Positions 6,727 to 7,409 of a stretch of DNA of 7,409 nt are shown here, piece after piece. The notes under the pieces are model-generated. The model had not been told where the DNA came from. It saw nothing but the letters and a program-made list of their open reading frames with translations, and made no database searches. Made by a program: the position numbers and the translations under genes. Positions within the stretch are counted from its first letter, which is position 1; every line of letters begins with the position of its first letter. Origin of the DNA: CANHCC01 sp040381555 (GTDB lineage: Bacteria > Bacteroidota > Bacteroidia > J057 > RFSG01); NCBI GenBank assembly GCA_040381555.1, contig JBEIHC010000131.1, positions 1-7,409 of the forward strand. Direction: 5' to 3'.

Positions 6727-6749
6727 TTTAATTTGGAAGCCAAATTAAA
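6727..6749. terminator. Perfect 10-bp hairpin after the peptidase gene
   Basis: TTTAATTTGG (6727-6736) pairs perfectly with CCAAATTAAA (6740-6749) around an AAG loop, 16 bases after the peptidase stop. It lies between convergent genes and reads equally on both strands, so it may terminate either. The stem is AT-rich and is followed on the plus strand by A rather than T, so it lacks a textbook T-tail; on the minus strand the T-run precedes the stem. Confidence 0.5.
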
Positions 6750-6772
6750 AAATCTCTAGAATATCTAACTTA

Positions 6773-6804
6773 GGTTTAGGGTAAACCTCGGTTTAGGGTA
6801 AACC
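6773..6804. repeat. Tandem palindromic 15-mer, two copies
   Basis: GGTTTAGGGTAAACC occurs at 6773-6787 and again identically at 6790-6804, separated by TC (period 17). Each copy is a hairpin, GGTTTA-GGG-TAAACC. The two copies can also pair with each other, extended by CTT (6769-6771) with AAG (6805-6807) if A6772 is bulged. It lies 8 bases beyond the ATPase stop, so a terminator for that gene, a bidirectional terminator or a small dispersed repeat are all possible. Confidence 0.75.
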
Positions 6805-6812
6805 AAGAAGCC

Positions 6813-7409
6813 CTAATTAATGAAATTTTTCCTTACCCACTTTTCCAACTCAACTCCATGAAACACAACCAATGAAGCCATTATGCACATGCCTAACTCT
6901 TTTATTGTAAGTGCTTGAGTCGAAAATAATTCTTGTAGAAAGGGGATATAAATTAAGCCAAGTTGTAACACAAATGTCAAGATTATTGAACCTATAAGTG
7001 CTCTATTACTGAATAATCCCATTTGAAATAAGTAGGAATGTCGGCTCCGAATGGCGAATACATGGCCCATTTGGCTAAAGCAAAGTATGGTAAATACATA
7101 GGTCTGCCATTTTGGATCCTTATTATAAATGGCCCATGCCTGAATAATGATGCATACTGCTCCCATTAATAAGCCTACCCAGAGAATATGCCATCCCAAT
7201 CCATGTGCAAATATATTCTCTTTGGTTTTTCTGGGCGGTAGATTCATGATGCCTTTTTCTGCCGGCTCATTTGCCAATGCGAGTCCCGGTAAACCGTCTG
7301 TCACCAAATTAATCCAAAGAATATGAATAGGCAATAGTGGAATGGGAAGTCCTGCTAAAGGTGCCAGGAAAATTGTCCAGATTTCTCCTGAATTGCTGGT
7401 CATGGTATA
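6813..7409 (-). CDS. C-terminal part of a P-type cation-transporting ATPase, probably Ca2+ (5' end beyond window)
   Basis: The frame enters from the right edge and ends with TAG at 6813-6815; 198 codons are visible. It is the C-terminal membrane domain (Cation_ATPase_C) of a P2-type ATPase, an inner-membrane pump. The visible part begins in M5 (YTMTSNSGEIW), followed by M6 with the signature LLPIHILWINLVTDGLPGLAL, the family's N-[EP]-PAE...PPR loop (NEPAEKGIMNLPPRKTKEN), M7 (WHILWVGLLMGAVCIIIQAW), M8 (YVFTILCFSQMGHVFAIRS), M9 (ALIGSIILTFVLQLGLIYI) and M10. The cation-binding Asn and Glu of M5 (SNSGE) and Asn, Thr and Asp of M6 (NLVTD) are all present, as in SERCA/PMCA pumps. The SERCA M8 glutamate position appears to be Gln. 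The ATG at 7401-7403 is internal to M5, not a start: the preceding codons read on to the edge. The phosphorylation and ATP-binding domains lie outside the window, so ion specificity is inferred. Confidence 0.92.
   Translation of the reverse strand, partial: YTMTSNSGEIWTIFLAPLAGLPIPLLPIHILWINLVTDGLPGLALANEPAEKGIMNLPPRKTKENIFAHGLGWHILWVGLLMGAVCIIIQAWAIYNKDPKWQTYVFTILCFSQMGHVFAIRSRHSYLFQMGLFSNRALIGSIILTFVLQLGLIYIPFLQELFSTQALTIKELGMCIMASLVVFHGVELEKWVRKNFIN

Noticed and set aside
6773..6804. TTTAGGG units resembling plant-type telomere repeats.
   Set aside because: There are only two copies, each embedded in a palindrome, in a clearly bacterial context; the resemblance is coincidental.
7401..7403. 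ATG at 7403-7401 (minus strand) as the start of a 196-residue membrane protein.
   Set aside because: It lies within transmembrane segment M5 of a P-type ATPase, and the frame stays open to the window edge, so the gene is a truncated larger one.
1..7409. Mobile elements, CRISPR arrays, tRNA or rRNA genes, toxin-antitoxin or defence modules.
   Set aside because: No transposase, integrase, regularly spaced repeats, tRNA-like fold or defence-type domain was found on either strand.

Overview
The window looks like ordinary chromosomal DNA from a member of the Bacteroidota, probably a flavobacterium- or cytophaga-like lineage. Three things point there. The secreted metallopeptidase ends in a type IX secretion (type A) C-terminal sorting domain, a system confined to that phylum. 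Start codons lack clear Shine-Dalgarno sequences and follow A/T-rich leaders. Two intergenic gaps hold the Bacteroidota -7 promoter motif TAnnTTTG. The DNA is moderately AT-rich throughout, with no obvious compositional break.

Layout, left to right. Positions 2-130 are the last 42 codons of an unidentified plus-strand gene. A 113-base gap follows, containing a strong 40-bp imperfect palindrome, then ribD (riboflavin biosynthesis). After a short gap with a full promoter match comes a tight three-gene unit: rfbB (dTDP-glucose 4,6-dehydratase), an exported TPR protein 4 bases downstream, and a YigZ/IMPACT-family gene whose ATG overlaps the TPR stop. A 127-base gap with a second -7 motif precedes a two-gene unit: a COG4627-like SAM-dependent methyltransferase, then a T9SS-targeted zinc metallopeptidase. 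The plus-strand series ends in a 102-base convergent intergenic region rich in inverted repeats. Facing it on the minus strand is the C-terminal third-to-quarter of a P-type cation (probably Ca2+) ATPase that runs off the right edge.

Functionally this is a mix of housekeeping and envelope genes: a vitamin pathway, a nucleotide-sugar enzyme for surface glycan, an exported helical-repeat protein, a secreted protease and a cation pump. Some of these could meet at the cell surface, since T9SS type A cargo is attached to a surface glycolipid in the best-studied species. Nothing here proves that these genes cooperate. I see no mobile element, CRISPR array, RNA gene, phage or defence system, and no convincing undescribed multi-gene system. 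The more interesting items are the TPR protein's resemblance to the eukaryotic IML2/TTC39 family and the intergenic palindromes.
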